From positions 1 through 64,000 of the forward strand of contig JAFRUS010000054.1 in NCBI GenBank assembly GCA_017438745.1: DNA of 64,000 nt, read 5' to 3'. The DNA is from Oscillospiraceae bacterium (GTDB lineage Bacteria > Bacillota > Clostridia > Oscillospirales > Ruminococcaceae). Shown piece by piece: positions 1 to 9,523 of the stretch (the stretch's first letter is position 1; each line of letters opens with the position of its first letter). Below the pieces are notes generated by a model that did no database searches, had not been told where the DNA came from, and saw nothing but the letters and a program-made list of their open reading frames with translations. Position numbers and translations under genes: made by a program.

Positions 1-1216
1 CAGCACCTGGTGAAGCGCCGAGGCCCTTGCCGAGTGGTGTAGCAGCCTTGAGAGCCTTAACATCAAACTGTGGGTGGAGAAGTGTATCGAGGTTTCTTGG
101 ATCGATCATTGCAACAGCTTCCTGCTCTGTCTTGTGACCTTCCTTAACGAGATCGCAAGCGATCTGAAGAGCAGCCTGAGCTGTTCTCTTACCGTTACGG
201 CACTGGAGCATGTAAAGCTTCTTGTTTTCTACTGTGAATTCCATGTCCTGCATGTCATGGTAGTGGTTTTCGAGTGTTTCGCAAACCTTGATGAATTCTG
301 CATAAGCTTCTGGGAATTCTTTTTCCATCTGAGCGATTGGCATTGGTGTACGTACGCCGGCAACAACGTCTTCACCCTGAGCATTGATAAGGAATTCGCC
401 CATGAGCTTGTTTTCACCTGTACCAGGGTCACGTGTGAATGCAACACCTGTACCTGACTGGTTGTTGAGGTTACCGAATACCATTGGCATTACGTTAACA
501 GCTGTACCCCATGAGTAAGGGATATCGTTGTCTCTTATGTATACGTTAGCTCTTGGGTTGTCCCATGAACGGAATACTGCTTCGATAGCGAGCTTGAGCT
601 GTTCTACAGGATCTGAAGGGAAGTCCTTGCCGAGCTGCTTCTTGTATTCAGCCTTGAACTGTTCAGCGAGCTTCTTGAGGTCAGCTGCTGTAAGATCAAC
701 GTCGAACTGAACGCCCTTTTCTTCCTTCATCTTGTCGATAAGCTGTTCAAAGTACTTCTTACCAACTTCCATAACTACGTCTGAGAACATCTGGATGAAA
801 CGTCTGTATGAGTCGTATACGAAACGTTCAAAAGCTGGGTCCGGGTTGCCGGCGATCATAGCTGCTACAACTTCATCGTTAAGACCGAGGTTGAGGATTG
901 TATCCATCATACCAGGCATTGAAGCTCTTGCGCCTGAACGAACAGAAACGAGGAGTGGGTTCTTGAGATCGCCAAACTTCTTGCCGTTCTCTTTTTCCAT
1001 CCATGCAACGCCTTCCATAGCCTGAGCCATGATCTCGTCGTTGATCTTGCGTCCGTCTTCATAGTACTGTGTACAAGCTTCTGTTGTGATTGTGAAGCCC
1101 TGTGGTACAGGAAGACCGATTTCTGTCATCTCAGCGAGGTTAGCACCCTTACCACCGAGAAGGTTACGCATTGACATGTTACCTTCTTTAAAGGTATAAA
1201 CCCATTTGTTTGCCAT
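1..1216 (-). CDS. ppdK: Pyruvate, phosphate dikinase, N-terminal part (runs off the left edge)
   Basis: Interconverts pyruvate + ATP + Pi with PEP + AMP + PPi, a cytoplasmic step of PPi-linked glycolysis common in rumen Firmicutes. About 405 of the family's usual ~880 residues are visible. The protein opens MANKWVYTFKEG, followed by GGKGANLAEMTEIGLPVPQG, the nucleotide-binding start of PPDK. It runs to MQDMEFTVENKKLYMLQCRN and GKRTAQAALQIA, the end of the ATP-grasp domain. The phosphohistidine swivel domain and PEP/pyruvate barrel lie outside the window. The ATG at 1216 has a GGAGGT ribosome site at 1225-1230. The frame is open to the left edge. Divergent from glmU. No clear -35/-10 pair was settled for it, although a TATAAT-like box lies at 1313-1318 on this strand. 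Confidence 0.95.
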   Translation of the reverse strand, partial: MANKWVYTFKEGNMSMRNLLGGKGANLAEMTEIGLPVPQGFTITTEACTQYYEDGRKINDEIMAQAMEGVAWMEKENGKKFGDLKNPLLVSVRSGARASMPGMMDTILNLGLNDEVVAAMIAGNPDPAFERFVYDSYRRFIQMFSDVVMEVGKKYFEQLIDKMKEEKGVQFDVDLTAADLKKLAEQFKAEYKKQLGKDFPSDPVEQLKLAIEAVFRSWDNPRANVYIRDNDIPYSWGTAVNVMPMVFGNLNNQSGTGVAFTRDPGTGENKLMGEFLINAQGEDVVAGVRTPMPIAQMEKEFPEAYAEFIKVCETLENHYHDMQDMEFTVENKKLYMLQCRNGKRTAQAALQIACDLVKEGHKTEQEAVAMIDPRNLDTLLHPQFDVKALKAATPLGKGLGASPGA

Positions 1217-1445
1217 TTGTAATTACCTCCAATTAATATTAACTGAATTGAGTGTTCCGAGCCGCGACTAAAAAATACCGAAAATAACGTAACACGGCTG
1301 GAGTTAATAATAATTATACCATAATTAAAATGAAAATACCATAGTTTTATGAAAAAAATATTATTCATTTAGCGGGGATTCTGTGTGCAAATAGACTGAA
1401 TTTTAACGGAACGGACGGAAAGAACTCATTTTTTCGCAAAAACCC

Positions 1446-1474
1446 TTGAAATTTCCTCTCAGATTTGGCATAAT
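1446..1474 (+). promoter_or_regulatory. Candidate sigmaA promoter for glmU
   Basis: TTGAAA (1446-1451), 17-base spacer, CATAAT (1469-1474). A small hairpin AAGCCG/CGGCTT follows at about 1522-1539 in the leader. Nothing else is recognisable in the 1217-1609 gap between ppdK and glmU. Confidence 0.65.
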
Positions 1475-1609
1475 AGAAAAAGGTATTATCTTTTTGATAA
1501 TAATCTTTTAAGAGAATACTTTAAGCCGAAAATCCGGCTTTATCTTAAAATAATTATGAGTATAAGAAACGGTCATGCGGACCGGTAATAAAGAACAGGG
1601 AGTGCTATT

Positions 1610-2986
1610 ATGGATAATGCAGTAATACTTGCAGGCGGACAGGGAAAAAGAATGAAGGCGGAAATGCCTAAGCCGTTATTCAAGGTTCTCGGCGAACCGA
1701 TGCTCGAATGGGTAATTGGTGCCTGTGAAGGTGCAGGGATAAAGGATCTCTGCGTGGTAAAGGGATATAAGGCTGAAATGATAGATGAACATCTTGACGG
1801 AAGATACGAGACAGTCCTTCAGGCTGAAAGACTCGGAACAGGTCATGCAGTTATGCAGGCAATACCTTTCCTTGAAAAGAATTCAGACGGAAATACACTT
1901 GTTCTCTGTGGCGATGCTCCGTTTATCGACAGCAAAACTATCGAAGACTCACTTAATATGCATAAGAGTGAAGGAAATGCTGTTACAGTAATTACTTCAG
2001 AGCTCGACAATCCGTTCGGATACGGCAGAATAATCCGTACAGCAAACGGTATCTCTTCAATAGTTGAGGAAAAGGACGCTACTCCTGAACAGAAGAAGAT
2101 AAAAGAGATCAACTCAGGTGCTTACTGGTTTAAGACCGCTGATCTCATCGAGGCACTCGGTCTCCTTACAACAGACAATTCACAGGGTGAATACTACCTT
2201 ACAGATACTATCTACATCCTTCTTGAAAAGGGTAAGAAGGCAGACGCTTTCAAGTCTGAAAATCCTAATGTTGTTCTCGGTGCAAATGACCGCAAGGGAC
2301 TTCTCATGCTCAACAAGACAGCACGTGAGGATATCATCAGCAGACATCTTGAAAACGGTGTTGAGTTCACATGCACAGACGGCATCACCATCGGCCGTGA
2401 TGTTGTTATCGGTGCAGGTACACAGATCCTTGCAGGTACGATTCTTTCAGGAAAAACAACTATCGGTTCAGACTGCGTTATCGGACCAAACTGCATAATC
2501 GAAAACAGTACGGTAGGAAACGGAACAACTCTCAACTATGTTCAGTGCTATGAATCACAGATAGACAACAACGTTAAGATAGGACCGTTCGTTCAGGTAA
2601 GACCTGGCAGCCATATCAAGGACGGTGCAAAGATCGGTGACTTCGTTGAGATCAAGAACTCGACCATCGGCGAATGCACAGCAGTTGCTCATCTTACATA
2701 TGTAGGCGACAGTGATGTCGGCGGATGCGTAAACTTCGGCTGCGGCGTTGTTACTGTAAACTACGACGGCGAAAAGAAGAGCAGATGTACAATTGAGGAC
2801 AATGCATTTATCGGATGCAACACAAACCTTGTTGCTCCTGTACACATAGGAAAGGGTGCTTACACAGCTGCCGGTTCAACAGTTACAAAGGATGTTCCGG
2901 CTGACGCACTCGTGATCGAACGCGGCGAAGCAAGGATCATCGAGGGTTACGCACCTAGAAAACTCAAAAACAGAAAGAAAGCTTGA
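1610..2986 (+). CDS. glmU: Bifunctional GlmU: GlcNAc-1-phosphate uridyltransferase / glucosamine-1-phosphate acetyltransferase
   Basis: Makes UDP-GlcNAc for peptidoglycan: acetylates glucosamine-1-phosphate, then transfers UMP from UTP. 458 residues, the usual length. The N-terminal Rossmann-like domain (about 1-228) starts AVILAGGQGKRMKAEMPKPL, the nucleotide-binding signature, with LCGDAPFID and NSGAYWF further on. The C-terminal half (about 250-450) is a left-handed beta-helix of hexapeptide repeats (IGRDVVIGAGTQILAG and similar) with VRPGSHIKDGAKIGDFVEIK, the acetyltransferase acceptor region. Start ATG 1610 lies behind AGGGAG. It has its own promoter upstream and is followed by a GC-rich repeat before pth. 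Cytoplasmic. Confidence 0.97.
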   Translation: MDNAVILAGGQGKRMKAEMPKPLFKVLGEPMLEWVIGACEGAGIKDLCVVKGYKAEMIDEHLDGRYETVLQAERLGTGHAVMQAIPFLEKNSDGNTLVLCGDAPFIDSKTIEDSLNMHKSEGNAVTVITSELDNPFGYGRIIRTANGISSIVEEKDATPEQKKIKEINSGAYWFKTADLIEALGLLTTDNSQGEYYLTDTIYILLEKGKKADAFKSENPNVVLGANDRKGLLMLNKTAREDIISRHLENGVEFTCTDGITIGRDVVIGAGTQILAGTILSGKTTIGSDCVIGPNCIIENSTVGNGTTLNYVQCYESQIDNNVKIGPFVQVRPGSHIKDGAKIGDFVEIKNSTIGECTAVAHLTYVGDSDVGGCVNFGCGVVTVNYDGEKKSRCTIEDNAFIGCNTNLVAPVHIGKGAYTAAGSTVTKDVPADALVIERGEARIIEGYAPRKLKNRKKA

Positions 2987-2989
2987 TTA

Positions 2990-3050
2990 TCCCCACCCCC
3001 TGCCCCCTCCCCGGGGAGGGGGAGTAAGTGAGGGGGCTTCGCCCCCTCAC
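2990..3050 (+). repeat. C-rich intergenic repeat plus hairpin, copy 1
   Basis: A 34-base element CCCCACCCCCTGCCCCCTCC... with a self-complementary CCCCTCCCCGGGGAGGGG core recurs in the opposite orientation at 13440-13473. It is followed here by a perfect hairpin GTGAGGGGGC-TTC-GCCCCCTCAC (3028-3050). It lies between glmU and pth and may attenuate read-through, but has no U-run. Confidence 0.7.
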
Positions 3051-3106
3051 CCCTGCGGAACAGGAAAACCAGCAAGATTCAGATAATCGGATATGGAGAG
3101 ATCATA

Positions 3107-3727
3107 ATGGGTATAATGGATCTGTTTAATCAGATATCTTCAGGACAGTCGAATACGGGACCGGTTGAATATATTATCGTCGGACTCGGAAATCCGGGAA
3201 CACAGTACCAGGATACACGACACAATGCCGGATTCATGGCTATAGACACTATGGCGGAAAAGTTCGGTGCGGATGTGAAAAGGATAAAGTTCAAGTCACT
3301 CTGCGGCGAATGCACAATTGCCGGAAAGAAGTGTCTGCTCATGAAGCCGTCCACATATATGAACAACAGCGGTGAGGCTGTTGTCGAGGCTATGAATTTC
3401 TATAAGCTCGACGAGGAACATCTCATCGTTGTCTATGATGACATATCGCTTGAACCGTCAAAGCTCAGGATCAGACGCAAGGGCAGCGACGGCGGACACA
3501 ACGGTATCAAGAGCATTATTTATCTTACCGGAAAAGACACATTTCCGAGGATCAAGCTGGGCGTAGGCAAAAAGCCGCATCCGCAGTACAATCTGGCGGA
3601 CTGGGTGCTTTCAAACTTTAAGTCTGAGGAAATACCGCTTATGAAGGAATCCTGCGGGAATGCTTCCGAAGCAGTTGAACTGATGGTGGCGGGAAAGATA
3701 AACGAAGCCATGAATAAATTTAACTGA
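3107..3727 (+). CDS. pth: Peptidyl-tRNA hydrolase
   Basis: Releases tRNA from prematurely dropped peptidyl-tRNA; cytoplasmic. 206 residues, slightly long for the family because about 17 extra residues (MGIMDLFNQISSGQSN...) precede the conserved start EYIIVGLGNPGTQY. The catalytic histidine is in DTRHNAGF (His39). The PSTYMNNSGE and VYDDISLEPSKLRIR motifs and GSDGGHNGIKSI are intact. ATG 3107 has GGAGAG about 11 bases upstream. First gene of a tight cluster: mfd begins 15 bases after its stop, a common pairing in Firmicutes. Confidence 0.96.
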   Translation: MGIMDLFNQISSGQSNTGPVEYIIVGLGNPGTQYQDTRHNAGFMAIDTMAEKFGADVKRIKFKSLCGECTIAGKKCLLMKPSTYMNNSGEAVVEAMNFYKLDEEHLIVVYDDISLEPSKLRIRRKGSDGGHNGIKSIIYLTGKDTFPRIKLGVGKKPHPQYNLADWVLSNFKSEEIPLMKESCGNASEAVELMVAGKINEAMNKFN

Positions 3728-3742
3728 TCAGAGGGAATCAAC

Positions 3743-6700
3743 TTGAATATTTTTCGACAAAGTTTCCGGGAACTTTCCGGATACAGGGACGTTGAACGCT
3801 GTCTGCGCGACAGCATCTCGCCTGTATGCGTTACCGGGCTTGCTCAGATACACAAGGCGCAGCTGCTGCTCACCGTTTCGGAAGAACACACTGCACTTGT
3901 TATCACTGACGATGACAACACTGCACGAAGACTGGCGGAAGACATAAATGAAATGGCTTCTGAAGAAACTGCGGTTTGTTTCCCGTCAAGAGAATATATG
4001 ATACATTCAGCCGAGGGCGTGTCTCATGAATATGAACATGCCCGTCTTGGCGTGCTCTCAAAAATACTTGAAGGCCGCTGCCGAATAGTTACTGCCGGTA
4101 TCGAGGCGGTAATGCAGTATGTGCCTCCGGCAGAAGCACTGAAGAATAACTCGTTTGTTATAAAGAAAGGTACCGAGATCAGTACCGCCGATCTTGCAAA
4201 GCGTCTTGTGCGCTGCGGCTATACAAGATGCGAAAGCATTGAAGGCTCATCACAGTTTTCTATCCGCGGTTCGATAGCTGACATTTATTCTCCGCAGGCT
4301 CCTGCTCCGTACAGAATCGAGTTTTGGGGCGATGAGGTCGACAGCATAAATTATTTTGATCCAGAGACACAGAGAAGAACTGACAGCCTTGATGAGATCA
4401 CAATAATACCGTCACGCGAGCTTATCTATGAGCCGTCGGAACTTGCCGATCTTATAGAAAAGGCGGCCAAGCAGTCGCGTTCAAGAAACGCTGCGAAATT
4501 TACCGAAAAGGCATCCGGAGATATCGAAAAACTCCGTCAGGGTATCTTTATCGAAAACTCTGACAAGTATATAAATCTTATCTGTCCGGAATATTCATCG
4601 CTGTTTGACTACACTGACGGTGTGGTGTTTTTCAATGAATTCAGTCAGATATCTGCCCGCGTAAAGGGAATAGAAGGACAGTATTCCGAAGATGTGCGCA
4701 TAATGCTTGAAGACGGCGAGATGATACGTTCACTGTGCTCACAGTACATGGATTTTCAGAAACTCATGGACGATATAAATGACAGGAACAGATTCTATCT
4801 TACCACATTCTTCAGCGGTGCTGACCGCGTGCAGTATCATCACATCGTAAGCTTTGAGGCGATTCAGACTTCCACCTGGGGCGGCGAGATGCGTCAGCTC
4901 AGTGAAGATCTCCGTAACTACTGCGATAACGGATACAGAGTCATACTTATGGCCGGAAGCGAGAAGACCCTTCCTATCATTGCGAAGGATCTTGAGGAGG
5001 ACGGTTTCAGGGTAAAGATCATCGGGGAGGATACTTTCGCGGAAAACGGAACGGTGCTTCTCATGAACGGAAGTCTTTCCGCAGGATTTGACTATCCGGA
5101 GACGAAATACGCCCTTATCTCGCAGGCAAGAGCCATCAGCTCACGCAGAAAGAAACTTAAGAACAACAAGCTCGGCAAGGAGATACGCGGACTTTCCGAC
5201 ATCGTTCCGGGTGATCTTGTTGTACACGCACTCCATGGTATCGGCCGCTTTGTCGGAATAAGAAAACTGGAGCTTGAAGGCGTTACCAAAGACTACATCA
5301 CCATTCAGTATGCGGGCAAGGACGTGCTTTACGTTCCTGTTACCCAGCTGGACATGGTTTCAAAATATATCGGCGGCCGCGACGACACAGGCGTAAAGCT
5401 CAACAAGCTTTCGTCGCCGGAGTGGCAGAAGACACGCAACAACGTAAAGCGTGCTGTAAAGGATATGGCAGCAGAGCTCATCGCCCTGTATGCAAAGCGC
5501 GAGAAAACGGAAGGTTTTTCATTTTCACCGGACAACGAGCTCCAGCGTGACTTTGAAAACAGATTCCCATACGTTGAGACAAATGACCAGCTGCAGTGCA
5601 TTTCCGAGATCAAGCACGACATGGAAAAGACTCACCCGATGGACAGACTCCTCTGCGGTGACGTCGGATTCGGCAAAACCGAGGTTGCTTTCCGTGCGGC
5701 TTTCAAGTGCGTGTTTGACGGAAAACAGTGTGCACTGCTTGCACCTACAACGGTACTTGCATGGCAGCACTACCAGACAGCTTTAAAAAGATTTGAACAC
5801 TTTCCTGTAAAGATCGAGCTTCTTTCACGTTTCAGGACACCGAAACAGCAGAAGGAGATACTGAAAGATCTTGCTGCAGGAAAGATAGATATGGTGATAG
5901 GAACTCACCGCCTTGTGCAGAAGGATGTTAAGTTCCGTGACCTGGGACTTGCGATCATCGACGAGGAACAGCGTTTCGGAATCAAGCACAAGGAAAAATT
6001 CAAGGAAAACTTCATCGGCGTAGACGTTCTTACACTGTCGGCTACTCCTATTCCGAGAACGCTGAACATGGCCATGAGCGGCATACGCGACATGTCAGTT
6101 ATCGAGGAACCGCCGCAGGACCGCCATCCGGTCCAGACCTACGTCATCGAACACAATGAGGCAGTCCTTGTACAGGCAATAGCAAAAGAACTCAAGCGCG
6201 GCGGACAGGTCTACTACATCCACAACCGTGTCGAGACGATTGCGGCCTGCGCGGCGAAGCTTCAGGAGATGCTTCCTGACGCAAGAATAACCTATGCCCA
6301 CGGTCAGATGACCGAGGAAATGATGTCGGAAAGATGGAGACAGCTTCTTGACTATGAAATAGATATTCTTGTTTCGACGACCATTATAGAAACAGGCGTT
6401 GACGTTCCGAATGTAAACACGCTTATCATCGAAGACGCCGATCGTTTCGGTCTGTCACAGCTTTATCAGCTCCGCGGACGTGTCGGACGTTCAAACAGAA
6501 GAGCCTATGCGTACTTTACTTTCAGACGCGGCAAGGTGCTTAACGAAGTGGCTTCGAAGCGTCTTGAGGCTATAAGGGAATTCACACAGTTCGGAAGCGG
6601 TTTCAGAATTGCCATGCGTGACCTTGAGATAAGAGGTGCCGGAAGCATTTTAAGCGGAAAGCAGCATGGCCACATCGAGACTGTCGGTTATGAAATGTAC

Positions 6701-7225
6701 TTAAAGCTTCTTTCCGAAGCGATAGCAGAGGAAAAGGGCGAGGTACCGGAGAAGGCAAGCGACTGTGTTGTTGACGTTCAGATAGATGCGCATATTCCTG
6801 AAGACTACATCGAAAGTCTTGCCCAGAGAATAGACGCATACAAGAAGATAGCGGTCATCAGCACGAAGGAGGACTGCAGTGATCTTATCGATGAGTTCAC
6901 GGACCGTTTCGGCGATCCGCCGAAGGCTATTCTCGGTCTTATAAGCGTATCGCTTCTCAGAAACAGAGCGGCTCATCTTGGTATCACGGAGATCACGCAG
7001 AGAAACGGATACATGCTTTTCTATACTGCGACTCCGCAGATGTCCCAGCTTAAGGCTCTGTCTGCACACTACAGGGCGAGAGTTCTGTTCAATAGTCTCG
7101 CGAAGCCGTATATCAGCGTAAAGCTTGCAAAAACAGACAAGCCGGCAAAGCTTATGGAAGAAGTTATCGATATAATGAGTGAATCTGCGGAAAAGGACCA
7201 GGATTCAGAAAGGACGGAAAATTAA
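3743..7225 (+). CDS. mfd: Transcription-repair coupling factor Mfd
   Basis: Removes RNA polymerase stalled at DNA damage and recruits UvrA. 1160 residues, normal length. Order: UvrB-like N-terminal part (to about 350), CarD-type RNA-polymerase-interaction domain starting near GDLVVHALHGIGRFVGI (about 490), then a RecG-like helicase with Walker A GDVGFGKTEVAFRAA (about 636), DEEQRFG (about 739), the TRG-type motif VLTLSATPIPRTL, QLRGRVGRS and the C-terminal TRCF domain. Start is TTG at 3743 behind GAGGGA (3731-3736), chosen because it gives the family's usual N-terminus 15 bases after pth. The next gene starts 2 bases after its stop. Confidence 0.97.
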   Translation: MNIFRQSFRELSGYRDVERCLRDSISPVCVTGLAQIHKAQLLLTVSEEHTALVITDDDNTARRLAEDINEMASEETAVCFPSREYMIHSAEGVSHEYEHARLGVLSKILEGRCRIVTAGIEAVMQYVPPAEALKNNSFVIKKGTEISTADLAKRLVRCGYTRCESIEGSSQFSIRGSIADIYSPQAPAPYRIEFWGDEVDSINYFDPETQRRTDSLDEITIIPSRELIYEPSELADLIEKAAKQSRSRNAAKFTEKASGDIEKLRQGIFIENSDKYINLICPEYSSLFDYTDGVVFFNEFSQISARVKGIEGQYSEDVRIMLEDGEMIRSLCSQYMDFQKLMDDINDRNRFYLTTFFSGADRVQYHHIVSFEAIQTSTWGGEMRQLSEDLRNYCDNGYRVILMAGSEKTLPIIAKDLEEDGFRVKIIGEDTFAENGTVLLMNGSLSAGFDYPETKYALISQARAISSRRKKLKNNKLGKEIRGLSDIVPGDLVVHALHGIGRFVGIRKLELEGVTKDYITIQYAGKDVLYVPVTQLDMVSKYIGGRDDTGVKLNKLSSPEWQKTRNNVKRAVKDMAAELIALYAKREKTEGFSFSPDNELQRDFENRFPYVETNDQLQCISEIKHDMEKTHPMDRLLCGDVGFGKTEVAFRAAFKCVFDGKQCALLAPTTVLAWQHYQTALKRFEHFPVKIELLSRFRTPKQQKEILKDLAAGKIDMVIGTHRLVQKDVKFRDLGLAIIDEEQRFGIKHKEKFKENFIGVDVLTLSATPIPRTLNMAMSGIRDMSVIEEPPQDRHPVQTYVIEHNEAVLVQAIAKELKRGGQVYYIHNRVETIAACAAKLQEMLPDARITYAHGQMTEEMMSERWRQLLDYEIDILVSTTIIETGVDVPNVNTLIIEDADRFGLSQLYQLRGRVGRSNRRAYAYFTFRRGKVLNEVASKRLEAIREFTQFGSGFRIAMRDLEIRGAGSILSGKQHGHIETVGYEMYLKLLSEAIAEEKGEVPEKASDCVVDVQIDAHIPEDYIESLAQRIDAYKKIAVISTKEDCSDLIDEFTDRFGDPPKAILGLISVSLLRNRAAHLGITEITQRNGYMLFYTATPQMSQLKALSAHYRARVLFNSLAKPYISVKLAKTDKPAKLMEEVIDIMSESAEKDQDSERTEN

Positions 7226-7227
7226 TT

Positions 7228-8154
7228 ATGAATAAAAAGATCGTTTTGATTCTGACTGCATTTTTGTTCGCTTCTGCAGTGTCATCATGCAGTATGACAC
7301 CATCCGGAAATGATCAGAGTCAGTCCGGTGATGCCGAAGTTACTACCGGGCCGGCTGTTACTGAAGAAGAAAGTTCTGATCCGGAAGTTACCGAAGAGGA
7401 ATACGTTGAGCCGGATTATCCGGAACTTGTATCAGACGAAAACTCCATCACCTTTGATGACGGTGATCTTTATACAGCACACTGCATGAACGAGAAAAAC
7501 TTTGAAAATGACGAAAGCAACTGCCGCCTTTCAGTGGCTGATTTCAAGGGAACAAAGCAGCTTAAAATAGAGGTACTTGACTTCGACAATGAAAAGGGCA
7601 AATACAAGACTCCGAAGATCGTTTTCGACATGGATGAACTTGTGGGTTCCGAAAATTTAAGCAAGGTAAAGAGTTTCAGCTGTGACATAACACAGGTCGC
7701 TGTCGGCGATTTCAAGGGAAATGACGGCGTGATGCTCCACGTTCCGGGCAACCTCATGGGTACCTTCGGTTCAAACGTAGGCGAGGACTGCTCTGACTGG
7801 TACGTGCCTACCGGATCGGCAAGCGAATACGCCACAGCAGAATGGCAGTGCAGCTGGGTGCATACGCATGTTGAGGGCAAGTGGCTCCTTAAGGGATTTG
7901 TTGACGGTACCACTGATTCAACCCTCGTTTTCATGAGATGGAGCATACCGAACCAGGCCGATGTTTATATCGACAATCTTACTTTCTATGATGAAGACGG
8001 AAAGTCGATACCGATAATTTACGGAACAGGCGAAGCAGCGGCTGAAACAGAAAGTGAAGACGTTACATCTGCGGAAGATGAAGCACCGGTAACGGAAGCA
8101 GAGGAAAATACAGAAACCACGGAAGAGACGGGTGGCGAAAATGGGGCAGAGTAA
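7228..8154 (+). CDS. Secreted lipoprotein with a carbohydrate-binding-like beta domain
   Basis: 308 residues. A hydrophobic leader ends in the lipobox VSSC (Cys21), so the mature protein should be lipid-anchored outside. An acidic, Thr/Glu-rich spacer (about 25-75) leads into a single domain (about 80-270), rich in aromatic residues with WSIPNQADVYIDNLTFYDED at its end. That ending is typical of jelly-roll carbohydrate-binding modules, but no family is certain. The C-terminal 40 residues are again acidic (ETESEDVTSAEDEAPVTEAE). It starts 2 bases after mfd and overlaps the next gene, so it is translated in the pth-mfd cluster. Function unknown. Confidence 0.75.
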   Translation: MNKKIVLILTAFLFASAVSSCSMTPSGNDQSQSGDAEVTTGPAVTEEESSDPEVTEEEYVEPDYPELVSDENSITFDDGDLYTAHCMNEKNFENDESNCRLSVADFKGTKQLKIEVLDFDNEKGKYKTPKIVFDMDELVGSENLSKVKSFSCDITQVAVGDFKGNDGVMLHVPGNLMGTFGSNVGEDCSDWYVPTGSASEYATAEWQCSWVHTHVEGKWLLKGFVDGTTDSTLVFMRWSIPNQADVYIDNLTFYDEDGKSIPIIYGTGEAAAETESEDVTSAEDEAPVTEAEENTETTEETGGENGAE

Positions 8155-9418
8155 GTGTCCGAACTGCGACGGTACCCTGGAATACAGAGCTGATCACCGC
8201 AAATTCGGATGCAACAGCTGCGGAAGTTTTTTCACCGAGGAACAGGTAAAGAAGCTTTTCAAGGGTAAAAACAAATCTCAGGCAGCAAGACCGATCATGG
8301 AAGATGACGAGTTCTGTCAGGGCGAACTTTATAAGTGTACGGTCTGCGGAGCGGAAATAATGGCTGAAGCTGATCTTAAGATAGGCTGGTGTTTCTGCTG
8401 CGGAGGCGGACTTCAGAAGCAGGGAAATCTTCCGGCTGCTTATCGTCCGGAGGGAATACTGCCGTTTGAGATAAGCCGTGACGCTGCCGTTGAGATATTT
8501 AAGGATAATCTGGCCTACGGGAAACTTTCTCCTTCGGCATTTTCTTCAGATGAGGTTCTTTCAGGACTCAAGGGCGTTTATCTGCCCGTATGGATGGCTG
8601 ACTGCAATGTTGGTATAAATGTAAACGGTACGGGAAGGACGGTCAAGTCATGGATCTACGGTGATCAGCTTTACACCGAGACCCGTGACTATTCAGTAGA
8701 ACGAAACGGAGAAGCTGAGTATTTCTCAGTTCCTTCCGATGCAGTAGGAAAGATGGACCGTGATCTGATGGCCATGGCCGGAAATTACGACTTTACAAAA
8801 CTTCAGCGTTTTGATCCTTCAGATATTTTCCGCTATCCTGCTGAATACTGTCCCGTGAACAAGGGTGAAGCCTTTAAGTGCATACAGGAAAAGGTTAAGG
8901 AAGATACCAGAAAAACAGTTGGAAAGTCTGTTTCGAAATATACGGACTTCATACCGGAGAACGAGGATATCGACATTCTGGGAACATACTGGAACTATTC
9001 GCTTGTTCCGCTGTGGCTTCTTACCTATACAAGCGGAAGAAAGACATACCGTTTTGCCGTGAACGGACAGACGGGAAAATTTGCAGGTGACGCTCCTGTT
9101 TCTCCTGTTAAGCTTTCCTTCTGGGCACTTGTTGTCTTTGTTACGGTGGCGCTTCTGACTCTTGTCATTACCACAGTCACAGGTTTTGCAGGTTCCGCTG
9201 ACCAGAGCGGCTTCCTTGTCAGAAGTGTGGGAACGGGTGCGGTTCTCGGAGCGTTTGCGGCGGCGGTTGTATGTTCGATTGCAGTCCGCAGTGTCAGACG
9301 TCCTCATGAGGTGCCTGAACCGAATACCTACGCTGGTGATGCGGAGACTAATTTCACCACAAAGCTTGACCGCTACGTAAGACAGTACACTACAAAAGTA
9401 AAATGCAAAGATAAATAA
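8132..9418 (+). CDS. Zinc-ribbon membrane protein (TFIIB-type zinc ribbon family)
   Basis: 428 residues from GTG 8132; ATG 8141 (MGQSKCPNCDG) is an equally good start, because the only purine-rich site, GGAAGAG at 8121-8127, is close to one and far from the other. Two zinc ribbons: CPNC...CNSC (Cys9, 12, 27, 30) and CTVC...CFCC. A long middle domain with Trp/Tyr-rich strands follows, then two membrane segments (WALVVFVTVALLTLVITTV, about 328-352, and AVLGAFAAAVVCSIAV, about 372-392). Resembles uncharacterised zinc-ribbon proteins of Clostridia. Overlaps the preceding lipoprotein gene by about 20 bases, suggesting coupled translation and perhaps a shared task at the membrane. Confidence 0.8.
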   Translation: MAKMGQSKCPNCDGTLEYRADHRKFGCNSCGSFFTEEQVKKLFKGKNKSQAARPIMEDDEFCQGELYKCTVCGAEIMAEADLKIGWCFCCGGGLQKQGNLPAAYRPEGILPFEISRDAAVEIFKDNLAYGKLSPSAFSSDEVLSGLKGVYLPVWMADCNVGINVNGTGRTVKSWIYGDQLYTETRDYSVERNGEAEYFSVPSDAVGKMDRDLMAMAGNYDFTKLQRFDPSDIFRYPAEYCPVNKGEAFKCIQEKVKEDTRKTVGKSVSKYTDFIPENEDIDILGTYWNYSLVPLWLLTYTSGRKTYRFAVNGQTGKFAGDAPVSPVKLSFWALVVFVTVALLTLVITTVTGFAGSADQSGFLVRSVGTGAVLGAFAAAVVCSIAVRSVRRPHEVPEPNTYAGDAETNFTTKLDRYVRQYTTKVKCKDK

Positions 9419-9419
9419 A

Positions 9420-9459
9420 AAGAACTGATCATCAGTGATGCTGATGGTCAGTTCTTTTG
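9420..9459 (+). terminator. Rho-independent terminator, possibly bidirectional
   Basis: AAGAACTGATCATCAG / CTGATGGTCAGTTCTT stem (one G-U pair) followed by TTTT; an A-run on the other side could let it serve the convergent cysteine desulfurase gene too. Confidence 0.85.
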
Positions 9460-9523
9460 CATTTCATATATGTTTTTTCTAAAGCGTTTATGTGAGTAGC
9501 CTCGTAAAATCTGTTGCCTGCAG

